Source: Rhizobium alarense (GTDB lineage Bacteria; Pseudomonadota; Alphaproteobacteria; Rhizobiales; Rhizobiaceae). From it: a stretch of 37,453 nucleotides of DNA. The DNA lies in NCBI RefSeq assembly GCF_021555155.1, contig NZ_JAKGBU010000031.1, forward strand, positions 11,671-49,123. Reading direction: 5' to 3'. Both the position numbers and the translations under genes were made by a program. Of this stretch, positions 16,173 through 23,825 are shown in pieces. Below the pieces are notes generated by a model. The model had not been told where the DNA came from. It saw only the letters and a list, made by a program, of their open reading frames with translations, and made no database searches. Positions within the stretch are counted from its first letter, which is position 1, and the number at the start of each line of letters is the position of its first letter.

Positions 16173-17270
16173 TCACGCCTCGATCTGCACGTCGCCGACG
16201 GGCCGCGAGCAGCAGGCGAGGATGTAGCCCTCCTCGATCTCGTCGTCGAGAATGCCGCCATTGTGGTTCATCTCGACCTCGCCCGAGACCTTCATGACCC
16301 GGCAGGTGCCGCACAGCCCGCTCTCGCAGGCCGCGCCGATGCGCACGCCGGCGGCACGCGCCGTCTGCAGGATCGTCTGGCCCGGCTGGCACCTGGCGTC
16401 CTTGCCGGCCATGGTGAAGGTGACCGTCGAGACCTCGGAGGGGTCGCCCTCGCCGGCGCCGGCGCGGATCGCCAGTTCCTCAGGCGCAGGGGCGGCCGCC
16501 GGCTGGAAGCTCTCCTCGTGATGGCGCTTCATGTCGAAGCCGCAGACGGCGAGCAGATCGCGAACGCCGCGCATGAACGGCTCCGGCCCGCAGCAGAAGA
16601 TCGTGCGGTCGCGGAAATCCGGCGCGAGAAGCGAGAGCTTCTGCGGGTCGATGCGGCCGCGCAGGCCGTGCCAGCCGTCGCGCGGGTTGTGGCCCTCGAC
16701 GATGAAGCCGAGCGACAGGTTCGGCATCTGGGCGGCGAGACATTCGAGCTCGGCACGGAACAGCAGGTCGTCCGGCTTGCGGGCGCAGGAGACGAAGGTG
16801 ACATCCGACTGCGGCGCGCAATCCGACATCCAGCGCGTCATCGACATCATCGGCGTGATGCCGGACCCCGCCGAGATGAAGAGATACTTTTCGCCCGGAT
16901 GGCGCACGAAGGAAAAGTCGCCGAGCGGGCCGAAGGCCTTGAGCCGCATGCCGGGCTTCAGGTTGTCGAACATCCAGCGCGTGCCGATGCTCGATGCCTG
17001 CGCCTTCACCGTGACGGCGACCGAGAAGGGCCGCGACGGCGTGGAGGACAGCGTGTAGGTGCGCATCACCGGCTCGTCCGGCGTGACCGGCAGCTCCAGG
17101 GTGACGAACTGGCCCGGCAGGTAACGAAACCAGTTGGCGCTGTCCGAGCGGAACGAGAAGGTCATGACGTCCGGGGTCTCGGCCGTCACGGCGATGCATT
17201 CCAGCAGGTGGTGCCGGTCGTTCCAGGGCTGCAATTCGTCGAAATGGCGGAAATCGCTGACGACGGTCAT
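16173..17270 (-). CDS. gbcB: glycine betaine demethylase reductase subunit (GbcB-like)
   Basis: A 365-residue ferredoxin-reductase-type protein that passes electrons from NAD(P)H to the Rieske oxygenase GbcA. The FAD domain has RTYTLSS (70-76); the NAD(P)-binding domain has GSGITPMM (135-142) and FCCGPEPFM (about 225-233). The C terminus is a plant-type 2Fe-2S domain with Cys315, Cys320, Cys323 and Cys353 or 354 (CESGLCGTC...ILACC). Domain order FAD-NAD-2Fe2S and length match Pseudomonas GbcB. Its ATG lies one base beyond the gbcA stop, so it is translated as part of the gbcAB operon and should be under the same upstream riboswitch. Related reductases serve other Rieske demethylases (stachydrine, carnitine), so the betaine assignment rests on the pair. 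Confidence 0.88.
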   Translation of the reverse strand: MTVVSDFRHFDELQPWNDRHHLLECIAVTAETPDVMTFSFRSDSANWFRYLPGQFVTLELPVTPDEPVMRTYTLSSTPSRPFSVAVTVKAQASSIGTRWMFDNLKPGMRLKAFGPLGDFSFVRHPGEKYLFISAGSGITPMMSMTRWMSDCAPQSDVTFVSCARKPDDLLFRAELECLAAQMPNLSLGFIVEGHNPRDGWHGLRGRIDPQKLSLLAPDFRDRTIFCCGPEPFMRGVRDLLAVCGFDMKRHHEESFQPAAAPAPEELAIRAGAGEGDPSEVSTVTFTMAGKDARCQPGQTILQTARAAGVRIGAACESGLCGTCRVMKVSGEVEMNHNGGILDDEIEEGYILACCSRPVGDVQIEA

Positions 17271-17271
17271 G

Positions 17272-18516
17272 TCACGCCACCCGGCTCAGGGGCTTCGCCT
17301 CGCCGGCGAGCCGTTCCTGCATGAAGTTGCTGTACCATTCGACGAACTGCATGACGCCGCCCTCGTCGACCGGTGAATAGGGGCCCGGCTGATAGGCCGG
17401 AGAGCGGATGCCGAAGGCGTTTTCCTCGACGATCTGGCGGTCCTGGTCGTTTGTCTCGGTCCAGACATGGATGAGTTCGTCGATATGATAGTCGACGCCC
17501 TCGACCGCATCCTTTGCGACCAGCCACTTGGTCGTGACCTGCGTCAGCTCCGGGCCGAGCGGCAGGACGCGGAAGGTGATGGCATGGTCGGCAAGCACAT
17601 GGTTCCAGGTCGACGGATAGTGGAAGAGCAGCAGCGTGCCGATCTGCTTCTCCATCACGTCGGCCGACAACGGGCGACGGACGGCGCGCGCGCCCGACAT
17701 GGTGTAGCTCTCGGCATCGCCGATCAGCGGCATGCGGGCGGCGCGGAACTGGCCGGTCGGCGACATCAGGAATTCGCTCGGCAGGCCCGACGCCTCGCAT
17801 TTCTCCCAGTGGGCGGCGATCACCGGATCGTCCTTGGCGCCCTGCACGCCGGTCGCGCTCGGCGCTTCCGGATAGGTGCGGCAGAGCTCGGGGTGGTTGG
17901 CGGCGCAGTGGTAGCACTCGCGGTTGTTCTCCCAGACGAGCTTCCAGTTGCCCTTCTCGATGATCGTGCTCTCGTAGGCGACCTTCGTCTCGCCGAGCCG
18001 GTGGCGGGCGAGATAGGGTTCGACCAGCGCCCGGAACGGCGCGAAATCCGGCGCGCGGTCGGCGAGGCAGATGAAGATGTAGCCGCCGACGGTCTCGCAG
18101 TGGATCGGCTTCAGGCCGTGTTCGCTCTTGTCGAAGTCGTCCGCCATGTGGCGCGCGAAGAGCAGCGAGCCGTCGAGTTCGTAGGTCCACTGGTGATAGG
18201 GACAGACGAGCTTGGCCGACGTGCCTTTCTGCTGCTGGCAGACGCGCGAGCCGCGGTGGCGGCAGGCATTGTGCAGCGCGCGGATCGTGCCGGAGCGGTC
18301 GCGGGTGACGACGACCGGATAGTCGCCGACCTGAACGGTGAAATAGTTGCCGGCCTTCGGGATCTCGCAGTCGTGGCCGATGAACAGCCAGTCGCGATAC
18401 CAGATCGTCTCCAGGTCAAGCTTGTAGACGGCGGGATCGATATAGAAGGCCTGGTCGAGGCTGTAGCCGTCACGGCGGTTCCTGAGCCGCGCCAGCACGT
18501 CGTTGCGAATGTCCAT
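17272..18516 (-). CDS. gbcA: Rieske oxygenase, glycine betaine demethylase alpha subunit (GbcA-like)
   Basis: A 414-residue Rieske non-heme iron oxygenase predicted to oxidatively demethylate glycine betaine to dimethylglycine, releasing formaldehyde. The Rieske 2Fe-2S ligands are Cys85, His87, Cys105 and His108 (CRHRGSRVC...CPYHQWTYELDGSL). The catalytic iron ligands include His203 and His208 in ENNRECYHCAANHPE. Flanking motifs (WLFIGHDCEIPKAGNYFT, ALHNACRHRGSR) closely resemble GbcA of Pseudomonas. GAGGAA precedes the ATG at 18516. A cobalamin riboswitch occupies the upstream leader, and the Shine-Dalgarno can pair with an upstream segment. No GbdR-type regulator gene is in the window. Stachydrine-type demethylases are a less likely alternative. 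Confidence 0.9.
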   Translation of the reverse strand: MDIRNDVLARLRNRRDGYSLDQAFYIDPAVYKLDLETIWYRDWLFIGHDCEIPKAGNYFTVQVGDYPVVVTRDRSGTIRALHNACRHRGSRVCQQQKGTSAKLVCPYHQWTYELDGSLLFARHMADDFDKSEHGLKPIHCETVGGYIFICLADRAPDFAPFRALVEPYLARHRLGETKVAYESTIIEKGNWKLVWENNRECYHCAANHPELCRTYPEAPSATGVQGAKDDPVIAAHWEKCEASGLPSEFLMSPTGQFRAARMPLIGDAESYTMSGARAVRRPLSADVMEKQIGTLLLFHYPSTWNHVLADHAITFRVLPLGPELTQVTTKWLVAKDAVEGVDYHIDELIHVWTETNDQDRQIVEENAFGIRSPAYQPGPYSPVDEGGVMQFVEWYSNFMQERLAGEAKPLSRVA

Positions 18517-18518
18517 GT

Positions 18519-18561
18519 CGGTTCCTCGTTCTACCGTGACCCGGCAGGCGGGAGGGAACCG
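18519..18561 (-). promoter_or_regulatory. possible Shine-Dalgarno-sequestering hairpin of gbcA
   Basis: On the gbcA mRNA, CGGTTCC (18561-18555) is an exact complement of GGAACCG (18525-18519), which overlaps the GAGGAA ribosome site. The loop is 29 nt. Lying downstream of the cobalamin aptamer, it could act as a translational expression platform. This is pairing by eye only. Confidence 0.4.
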
Positions 18562-18636
18562 GCAGCCGGCAGCCACCGGCGTCATCTACGGGTTCTCATC
18601 CCGGCCACCCACCGCAGCCAGTTGCATCTTCATGTC

Positions 18637-18815
18637 GTCAAGGCTGGTTTCCGGGCTGAGGAGCTGTCCCTGAGGGACCGCGCGGCGCCTTCCCGAAAGC
18701 TTTTGCTCCAGTGGCTCTTTGCCGCGTATTCTCCAACACCGTTGCGGGGGCAGCGCCGGGTTTCAACCGGCTTCCCAATTCTCCGCCTTCCCTATAGAGG
18801 CGGCACCTCGATCGT
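18637..18815 (-). promoter_or_regulatory. cobalamin (adenosylcobalamin) riboswitch in the gbcAB leader
   Basis: Read on the minus strand, all core blocks of the cobalamin aptamer occur in order. They are GGTGCC (18807-18802), GGGAAGCCGGTTGAAACCCG running into GCGCTGCCCCCGCAAC (18776-18741), GAGCCACTGGAGC with a hairpin (18717 onward), GGGAAGGCGCC (18694-18684), and the B12 box AGCCCGGAAACCAGCC (18657-18642). Spacing fits the Rfam-type consensus. The B12 box ends about 125 nt before the gbcA start on the same strand, with no other gene between, so gbcAB is the evident target. The exact 5' end is approximate. B12 riboswitches normally repress on ligand binding. Confidence 0.92.
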
Positions 18816-18830
18816 CTCCATGAAAGCAGA

Positions 18831-18863
18831 TCACGCGTGACATGCCATGTCGATTAGCGACAT
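18831..18863. promoter_or_regulatory. two adjacent palindromes upstream of the riboswitch
   Basis: TCACGCGTGA (18831-18840) is a perfect 10-bp palindrome. ATGTCG-ATTAG-CGACAT (18847-18863) has perfect 6-bp arms. They lie upstream of the riboswitch, where the gbcA promoter must be. A related dyad, ATGTC...GACAT, recurs at 19003-19020, upstream of the divergent gene at 19149. They may be operators; no consensus was recognised. Confidence 0.35.
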
Positions 18864-18953
18864 CGCCTTCCGGAATGACGACAGGCCCTGCACGCGATTT
18901 CCGCCATTCTCCCTTCTATTTCGCGATTAAATACAAAATCCTAAAAGATAACC

Positions 18954-18975
18954 GTCAGGAAAGCTGACCTTTTTT
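18954..18975 (+). terminator. orphan rho-independent terminator-like hairpin
   Basis: GTCAG-GAAAG-CTGAC is followed directly by a run of six T on the plus strand. No plus-strand gene ends nearby: the nearest ends at 16147. It may end a small untranslated RNA starting in the 18815-18950 region, or be a leader attenuator of the gene at 19149. The rest of the 632-bp gap (18517-19148) holds the riboswitch and palindromes, and no credible protein gene. Confidence 0.4.
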
Positions 18976-19148
18976 CGGGCACCCGCGCCCAAAGTTTCGG
19001 CAATGTCTGCTTTGCGACATGCTCCCTGTCTTGCCGGCGGCAGAAGCCGTTGCAGACCGCCGAATCGGGTCATCCCGGTAAAAGGAAGCATTAACCAACA
19101 GCACCTATCATGGACCTGTGCCAATGCGCCTCAAGGAGCCCGGTCGCC

Positions 19149-19754
19149 GTGCACCAGAAGTTTCGATACTATGACGCCGTTGCGCAGAAGCGGGCCGTGA
19201 CGCAGAAGGCTGCGGTCCACACGGAATTCCTGCGCACCGGCCGTATCGACCGCAACCGGAAGGACCTGACCGACGCCGAGCGTCGGTATCTCAGCTATCA
19301 GGAAGTCGCCGAGATCACCGGGCGCCGCCTGGAGCGGGCAGGCGAGGTCACCCACCAGCGCATCAACGGCTTCCATCACTCGATCCGTTTCCCGAAGCTC
19401 ATCTTCCACCGCACGCTCACCAACACACCCCATCTCGGCTACTGCCACGTCACCGTCGCCAACACCCGCTTCGCCGATCTCGACGACGTGAACTGGGCCT
19501 TCTACATCGCGAATTTCTTCTCGGAGATCGGCGACGGCGACCGCTTCTTCGAGGGCATCAGCCAGCGCCACCCGCGCATGTATTTCGCGGTTGCGATCAA
19601 CAGTTCCGAGATCGAGGGGCGGCTCGAGATCGACAGGACGGTGCGTGGCAACGGCGTGCTCTTCCGCACCCACGACCCGAAGGCCGCAATGAAGAATGTC
19701 CTGATGCTCGGCGCGCGCGACGAGGCGCTGCGCCGCATCATCCGCACGCTCTGA
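19149..19754 (+). CDS. conserved-looking protein of unknown function
   Basis: A 201-residue protein of no recognised family; it may belong to a rhizobial domain of unknown function. It is rich in Arg, His and Phe and has no signal peptide or membrane segment. Segments such as FPKLIFHRTLTNTPHLGYCHVTV, DLDDVNWAFYIANFFSEIGDGDRFFEG and ISQRHPRMYFAVAINSSEIEGRLEIDR look like a folded alpha/beta domain. The start is uncertain: GTG at 19149 has AAGGAG about 10 nt upstream, while the in-frame ATG at 19110 gives 214 residues but lacks a close ribosome site. A TTAACC half site lies at 19091. It is convergent with the GGDEF gene, with a 22-bp gap. Confidence 0.7.
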   Translation: MHQKFRYYDAVAQKRAVTQKAAVHTEFLRTGRIDRNRKDLTDAERRYLSYQEVAEITGRRLERAGEVTHQRINGFHHSIRFPKLIFHRTLTNTPHLGYCHVTVANTRFADLDDVNWAFYIANFFSEIGDGDRFFEGISQRHPRMYFAVAINSSEIEGRLEIDRTVRGNGVLFRTHDPKAAMKNVLMLGARDEALRRIIRTL

Positions 19755-19776
19755 CCGGCCTGCGGCGAGAGGACGG

Positions 19777-20838
19777 TCAGGACGCCCGGTAGAGCATCCA
19801 GTCCTTGCCGCGGGACGCCGCTTTCTCGCGATGCACGACCACACGATCCCCGCCCTCGGCGATCGCCTGCGCGAGCGCCTTCTCCCCGAGATTGAGCAGG
19901 TCGAAGGCATTGCCGGCATGTTCCGTCATGCAGAGCCCGGCCGAAAACGACAGGGTGCCGAGCCCGCGGCCGGTCTCCGGATGGCGCAGCGCCGCCGCCT
20001 GGAAGGCGCTGCGCAGCAAGACGAGCAGACGCAACACCTGCGACTCGTCGCCGGTCTGGAACAGAAAACCGAAACGAAGGCCGTCGAAGCGGGCAGCGAT
20101 ATCGCCCGAGGGGAAAGCCTGCCGGATCAGCGATCCGAAGTGACCGACGAGATAGGGCCCGAGCGCCTCCATCTGGCGCGGCGAGAAGCGCTTCGCCGCG
20201 TCCACCTCGGCAATGACGACGGCGCAGGCATCCGGCTCGTCGAGATCCGCATAGGCCCGCGCCACGGCCTTGTTGAAGGCGCGGCGGTTGCCGAGCCCGG
20301 TCGCCACGTCGAGGAACTTGTTCGCCTCGAACTCCGCCAGTTCCCGCGCCAGGCCGTCGAGGGCCTCCGCATGCGCCGACACGCTGGCGGTCATTGCGGC
20401 GTTTTCGGTCGCCCGCCGCTCCGTCGCCCGGCGCAGCGCCTCGATCGAGGCGCCGAGCGCGGTCGCCGGGCCGCCATCCGCCCCGACGATCGCCTGCGAG
20501 GCTTCGCCGATCAGCCGGCCATAGTCCGTCAGCGACGTCTTCTCCTCGTCGAGCAGCGCCATGAAATTGCTCATCTCGTCGCGAACGACGCCGGCGGAGC
20601 GTTGCAGCACGCTCGCCTCGTGCTGGTGCGGCAGGTACTTGCGGCCGAGTTCGTCGAGCGCGGCCTGGGTCTTGTACTTGCCGAGCGCGATGAAATCGCG
20701 CACGAGGTCCGGATTGGTCCCCGCATAGGCCTCGTAGACGAGTTCGTAGTTGCGCGGCAGGCCTTCGATGCCCAACTGCTGCATCGCGGTCGCGACGCGG
20801 ACGCCAATGTCATTCGTGGAGGATTTCTTGTGCACCAT
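19777..20838 (-). CDS. GGDEF-domain protein with degenerate active site
   Basis: A 353-residue cytoplasmic protein. The N-terminal part (about 8-100, NDIGVRVATAMQQLGIEGLPRNYELVYEAYAGTNP split by helices) is a helical region common to rhizobial GGDEF proteins. After a coiled region, the GGDEF fold begins with FLDVATGLGNRRAFN (about 175-189). The signature loop reads ARFDGLRFGF, with D252-G-L-R-F256 in place of GGDEF, so metal and GTP binding residues are lost and cyclase activity is unlikely. It may bind c-di-GMP or GTP, or act by protein contacts. Start at 20838 is chosen by the N-terminal pattern; no strong ribosome site is seen. The longer frame upstream overlaps the divergent promoter region. 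Confidence 0.82.
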   Translation of the reverse strand: MVHKKSSTNDIGVRVATAMQQLGIEGLPRNYELVYEAYAGTNPDLVRDFIALGKYKTQAALDELGRKYLPHQHEASVLQRSAGVVRDEMSNFMALLDEEKTSLTDYGRLIGEASQAIVGADGGPATALGASIEALRRATERRATENAAMTASVSAHAEALDGLARELAEFEANKFLDVATGLGNRRAFNKAVARAYADLDEPDACAVVIAEVDAAKRFSPRQMEALGPYLVGHFGSLIRQAFPSGDIAARFDGLRFGFLFQTGDESQVLRLLVLLRSAFQAAALRHPETGRGLGTLSFSAGLCMTEHAGNAFDLLNLGEKALAQAIAEGGDRVVVHREKAASRGKDWMLYRAS

Positions 20839-20939
20839 CTGAACAGCCCGGCAGATTTCGACACAGGGTCGTATCATTCCGGCTCTTTCGGCCGGCCTAA
20901 GACAACCGCTGCATTTCGCGACGAATTTTAGCGAAACCT

Positions 20940-20960
20940 CCGCCGTCCGCGGCGGCTTTT
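20940..20960 (+). terminator. hairpin with T4 upstream of the Sua5-type gene
   Basis: CCGCCG-TCCG-CGGCGG then CTTTT, about 50 bp before the Sua5-type start, in the divergent gap with the GGDEF gene. It could be an attenuator or chance in GC-rich DNA. Confidence 0.3.
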
Positions 20961-21009
20961 GCGTCTTGGCAGCCACCCGGCATGGCCTGTAAGGAGAGCC
21001 GGAGAAAGG

Positions 21010-21996
21010 ATGGCCGGCCGCATGACACGCATTCTGGAGGCTCGCAGCGACGAGGCGATGGCGATCCGCGAGGCGATCGCGCTGCTAGCGCGAGGACTGC
21101 CCGTCGCGATCCCGACCGAGACCGTCTACGGGCTCGCGGCGGACGCGACCAATCCCGACGCCATCGCGCGCATCTACGAGATGAAGGGCCGGCCGCGCTT
21201 CAATCCGCTGATCTGCCACATGGCCGACCTCCCTATGGCGGAACGCCACGTCATATTCGACCCGCTGTCGCGCCGGCTTGCCGAGGTCTTCTGGCCGGGA
21301 CCGATGACGCTGGTCCTGCCGGTGCGCGAGACGAGCCCGATCCACCCGCTGGCCCGCGCCGGCCTCGACACGGTCGGCGTGCGCGTGCCGAGCGGCATGG
21401 CCGGGCGGCTGCTCGCCGCGCTTGACCGTCCGCTTGCCGCGCCGAGCGCCAACACGTCGGGCGGCATCAGCCCGACGACCGCCGCGCATGTGGCCGCCGA
21501 CCTCGGCAAAAAGCTGGAGCTCGTGCTGGATGCGGGCCCGGCGCGGATCGGCCTGGAATCGACGATCCTCAAGGTCGAGAACGGCGCAATCCGGCTGCTG
21601 CGGCCGGGCGGACTGGACGTCGCCGACGTCGAGGCGCTGACCGGCACGCTGGTGGTTCGTCCGCATGGCGCGGGCGCGGCCATCGAGGCGCCCGGCATGC
21701 TCGCCTCCCACTATGCCCCGGCTGCCGGCGTCCGGCTCGACGCCACGTCGGTCTTTCCCGGCGAGGCGCTGATCCGCTTCGGCGGACGGTCGCTGCCGGG
21801 CGAGGAGCGGGCGGCGATCGTGCTCGACCTCAGCCCCACCGGTGACCTGCGCGAGGCGGCGGCGAACCTCTTCGGCTACATGAAGGAGGCGGACCGCAGC
21901 GGCGCTGCCTCGATCGCCTTCGCGCCCGTGCCGGTGCACGGGCTCGGCGAAGCCATCAACGACCGGCTGCGCCGTGCCGCAGCTCCCCGGGAGTAG
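21010..21996 (+). CDS. L-threonylcarbamoyladenylate synthase (Sua5 type)
   Basis: A 328-residue enzyme that makes threonylcarbamoyl-AMP from threonine, bicarbonate and ATP for the t6A modification of ANN-decoding tRNAs. The YrdC fold has IPTETVYGLAADATN (34-48), KGRPRFNPL (59-67), the SANTSGG block near 150, and GLESTILKV. A C-terminal Sua5 domain follows (from about 210) with PGMLASHYAP, the linker segment that covers the active site in Sua5 enzymes. This makes it Sua5-type rather than the shorter TsaC. GGAGAAAGG precedes the ATG at 21010; ATG 21022 is an alternative. Three bases separate its stop from the next GTG start, so it is probably co-transcribed with the FAD oxidase gene. Confidence 0.92.
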   Translation: MAGRMTRILEARSDEAMAIREAIALLARGLPVAIPTETVYGLAADATNPDAIARIYEMKGRPRFNPLICHMADLPMAERHVIFDPLSRRLAEVFWPGPMTLVLPVRETSPIHPLARAGLDTVGVRVPSGMAGRLLAALDRPLAAPSANTSGGISPTTAAHVAADLGKKLELVLDAGPARIGLESTILKVENGAIRLLRPGGLDVADVEALTGTLVVRPHGAGAAIEAPGMLASHYAPAAGVRLDATSVFPGEALIRFGGRSLPGEERAAIVLDLSPTGDLREAAANLFGYMKEADRSGAASIAFAPVPVHGLGEAINDRLRRAAAPRE

Positions 21997-21999
21997 ACC

Positions 22000-23430
22000 G
22001 TGACGACGCTTTCGCCCGCCCTCATCGCCCGCTTCGCCGCGATCACCGGAGAGGCGCATGCCGTCATCGACCCGGAAACGATCGCGCCCTATCTCGTCGA
22101 GACGCGCGGGCTCTATCGCGGCACCTCGCCGCTCGTGCTGCGTCCCGGCAGCGTCGAGGAGGTGTCGCAAGTCTTGAGGCTCGCGACCGAGACGCGCACG
22201 GCGATCGTGCCGCAAGGCGGCAATACCGGCCACGTGGCGGGGCAGATCCCGCGCGAGGGAGCGGCGGATGTCGTGCTGTCGCTGTCGCGGCTGAACCGCA
22301 TCCGCGACGTCGATCCGGTGGGCAACATCCTCGTTGCCGATGCCGGCGTCGTCCTTGCGGACCTCCAGACGGCGGCGGAGAAAGCCGGCCGGCTGTTTCC
22401 CCTGTCGCTCGGCTCGGAGGGCTCCTGCCAGATCGGCGGCAACCTGTCGACCAATGCCGGCGGCACGGCGGTGCTCGCCTACGGCAATGCCCGCCAGCTC
22501 TGCCTCGGCCTGGAGGTGGTGCTGCCGACGGGCGAGATCTGGGACGGGCTGCGCAGGCTCAAGAAGGACAATACGGGTTATGATCTGCGCGACCTCTTCA
22601 TCGGCGCCGAGGGCACGCTTGGCGTCATCACCGGCGCGGTGCTGAAACTCTTCCCCCAGCCGCTCGGCCACGAGGTCGCCTTCGCCGGGCTCCGCTCGGT
22701 CGACGACGCGCTCGCGCTCTTCGAGATGGCGGCGCGCCGCTGCGGGCCGGCGCTGACCGGTTTCGAGCTGATGCCGCGCATCGGTGTCGATTTCACGACG
22801 CGCCACATCCCCGGCGTGCGCGATCCGCTGCAGACGCGGCATGCCTGGTATGCCCTGATCGACGTCTCGACCGCCGATGCCGCGGAAACGGCGGCGCGGA
22901 TGATCGAGACGCTGCTCGCCGAAGGCATCGAGGCGAACCTCGTCGAGAATGCCGTCATCGCCGCCAGCGAGGCGCAGCGCCGGGCGCTCTGGCACATGCG
23001 CGAGAGCATGTCGCCGGCACAGAGGCCGGAGGGCGGCTCGATCAAGCACGACGTCTCGGTGCCGGTCTCCAGCATTCCGGCCTTCATGGCGGAGGCGGAT
23101 GCGGCGGTGCTGACGGCCATGCCCGGCGCGCGCATCTGCGCCTTCGGCCACATGGGCGACGGCAACATCCACTACAACATCTCGCAGCCCGTCGGTGCCG
23201 ACAAGCAGGCCTTCCTCGGCCGCTGGCGGGAGATCGCCGCGCTCGTCCACGGCATCGTGCTGAAATACGGCGGTTCGATCTCGGCGGAGCACGGCATCGG
23301 CCAATTGAAGCGCGACGAACTCGCCGAGATCCGCACGCCGATCGAGATCGAGCTGATGCAGCGCATCAAGCGGTCCTTCGACCCGGCCGGCATCATGAAT
23401 CCCGGCAAGGTGCTGAGGACCGGCCGATGA
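22000..23430 (+). CDS. FAD-binding oxidoreductase (GlcD / D-2-hydroxyacid dehydrogenase family)
   Basis: A 476-residue FAD-linked dehydrogenase of the GlcD/D-2-hydroxyglutarate dehydrogenase group. The PCMH FAD-binding domain (about 40-215) contains PQGGNTGHVAG (71-81) and SLGSEGSCQIGGNLSTNAGG (136-155). The FAD-oxidase C-terminal domain has KHDVSVP (349-355), the metal-binding GHMGDGNIHYN (383-393) and the EHGIGQLK motif. Start is GTG. It lies between the Sua5-type gene and modE, overlapping modE by 4 nt. In Agrobacterium tumefaciens the short modE is co-transcribed with an upstream gene (atu2565) that was dispensable for ModE function; this gene holds the same position. The substrate is unknown. 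Confidence 0.9.
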   Translation: MTTLSPALIARFAAITGEAHAVIDPETIAPYLVETRGLYRGTSPLVLRPGSVEEVSQVLRLATETRTAIVPQGGNTGHVAGQIPREGAADVVLSLSRLNRIRDVDPVGNILVADAGVVLADLQTAAEKAGRLFPLSLGSEGSCQIGGNLSTNAGGTAVLAYGNARQLCLGLEVVLPTGEIWDGLRRLKKDNTGYDLRDLFIGAEGTLGVITGAVLKLFPQPLGHEVAFAGLRSVDDALALFEMAARRCGPALTGFELMPRIGVDFTTRHIPGVRDPLQTRHAWYALIDVSTADAAETAARMIETLLAEGIEANLVENAVIAASEAQRRALWHMRESMSPAQRPEGGSIKHDVSVPVSSIPAFMAEADAAVLTAMPGARICAFGHMGDGNIHYNISQPVGADKQAFLGRWREIAALVHGIVLKYGGSISAEHGIGQLKRDELAEIRTPIEIELMQRIKRSFDPAGIMNPGKVLRTGR

Positions 23431-23825
23431 ACAGGCGCAAGGCCTGGCCGAGCCTGCGCTTCGACTTCGTGACCGGCGCGCGCCTCGGCCCCGGCAAGGT
23501 GGACCTGATGGAGCGGGTGCAGGCGGTGGGATCGATCCGCGCCGCCGGTGCCGCCATGGGCATGTCCTACCGCCGCGCCTGGCTGCTTGCCGACGAGATC
23601 AACCGCATGTTCACCACGCCGGTGATCGCCGCCAAGCATGGCGGCAAGGCGGGCGGCGGCGCGACGCTGACGCCCTTCGGCGCCGAAGTGCTCATCCGCT
23701 ACCGCGCGATGGAGGCGCGGGCGCGCGACGTCTATGCCGAGGAGCTCGCCTGGCTCGGCGCCAACATGGACGGTGGTTTCGAAGGCAAGGCGCCGAAGGC
23801 GGCGCCGGGAGACACCGACGACTGA
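23427..23825 (+). CDS. modE: short ModE-type regulator, DNA-binding domain only (ModE(S))
   Basis: A 132-residue protein consisting of the ModE N-terminal winged helix-turn-helix alone (LRFDFVTGARLGPGKVDLMERVQAVGSIRAAGAAMGMSYRRAW split over about 10-52, then the AGGGATLTPFG wing). The two TOBE/molbindin domains that sense molybdate in E. coli ModE (about 260 residues) are missing. Short ModE(S) proteins are known in Agrobacterium and Sinorhizobium, where they repress modABC and respond to molybdenum-cofactor status. Its ATG overlaps the stop of the FAD oxidase. Its stop (23823-23825) abuts the modC stop (23826-23828) with no gap. The extended Mo-box before modA is its likely target. Confidence 0.88.
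   Translation: MNRRKAWPSLRFDFVTGARLGPGKVDLMERVQAVGSIRAAGAAMGMSYRRAWLLADEINRMFTTPVIAAKHGGKAGGGATLTPFGAEVLIRYRAMEARARDVYAEELAWLGANMDGGFEGKAPKAAPGDTDD

Noticed and set aside
18586-18633. A 15-codon leader-like ORF (MKMQLAAVGGRDENP) between the riboswitch and gbcA.
   Set aside because: No ribosome site and it begins right after the aptamer; most likely chance.
18927-19124. A 65-codon minus-strand frame upstream of the gene at 19149.
   Set aside because: No ribosome site, odd composition, and it runs across the orphan terminator and dyads.
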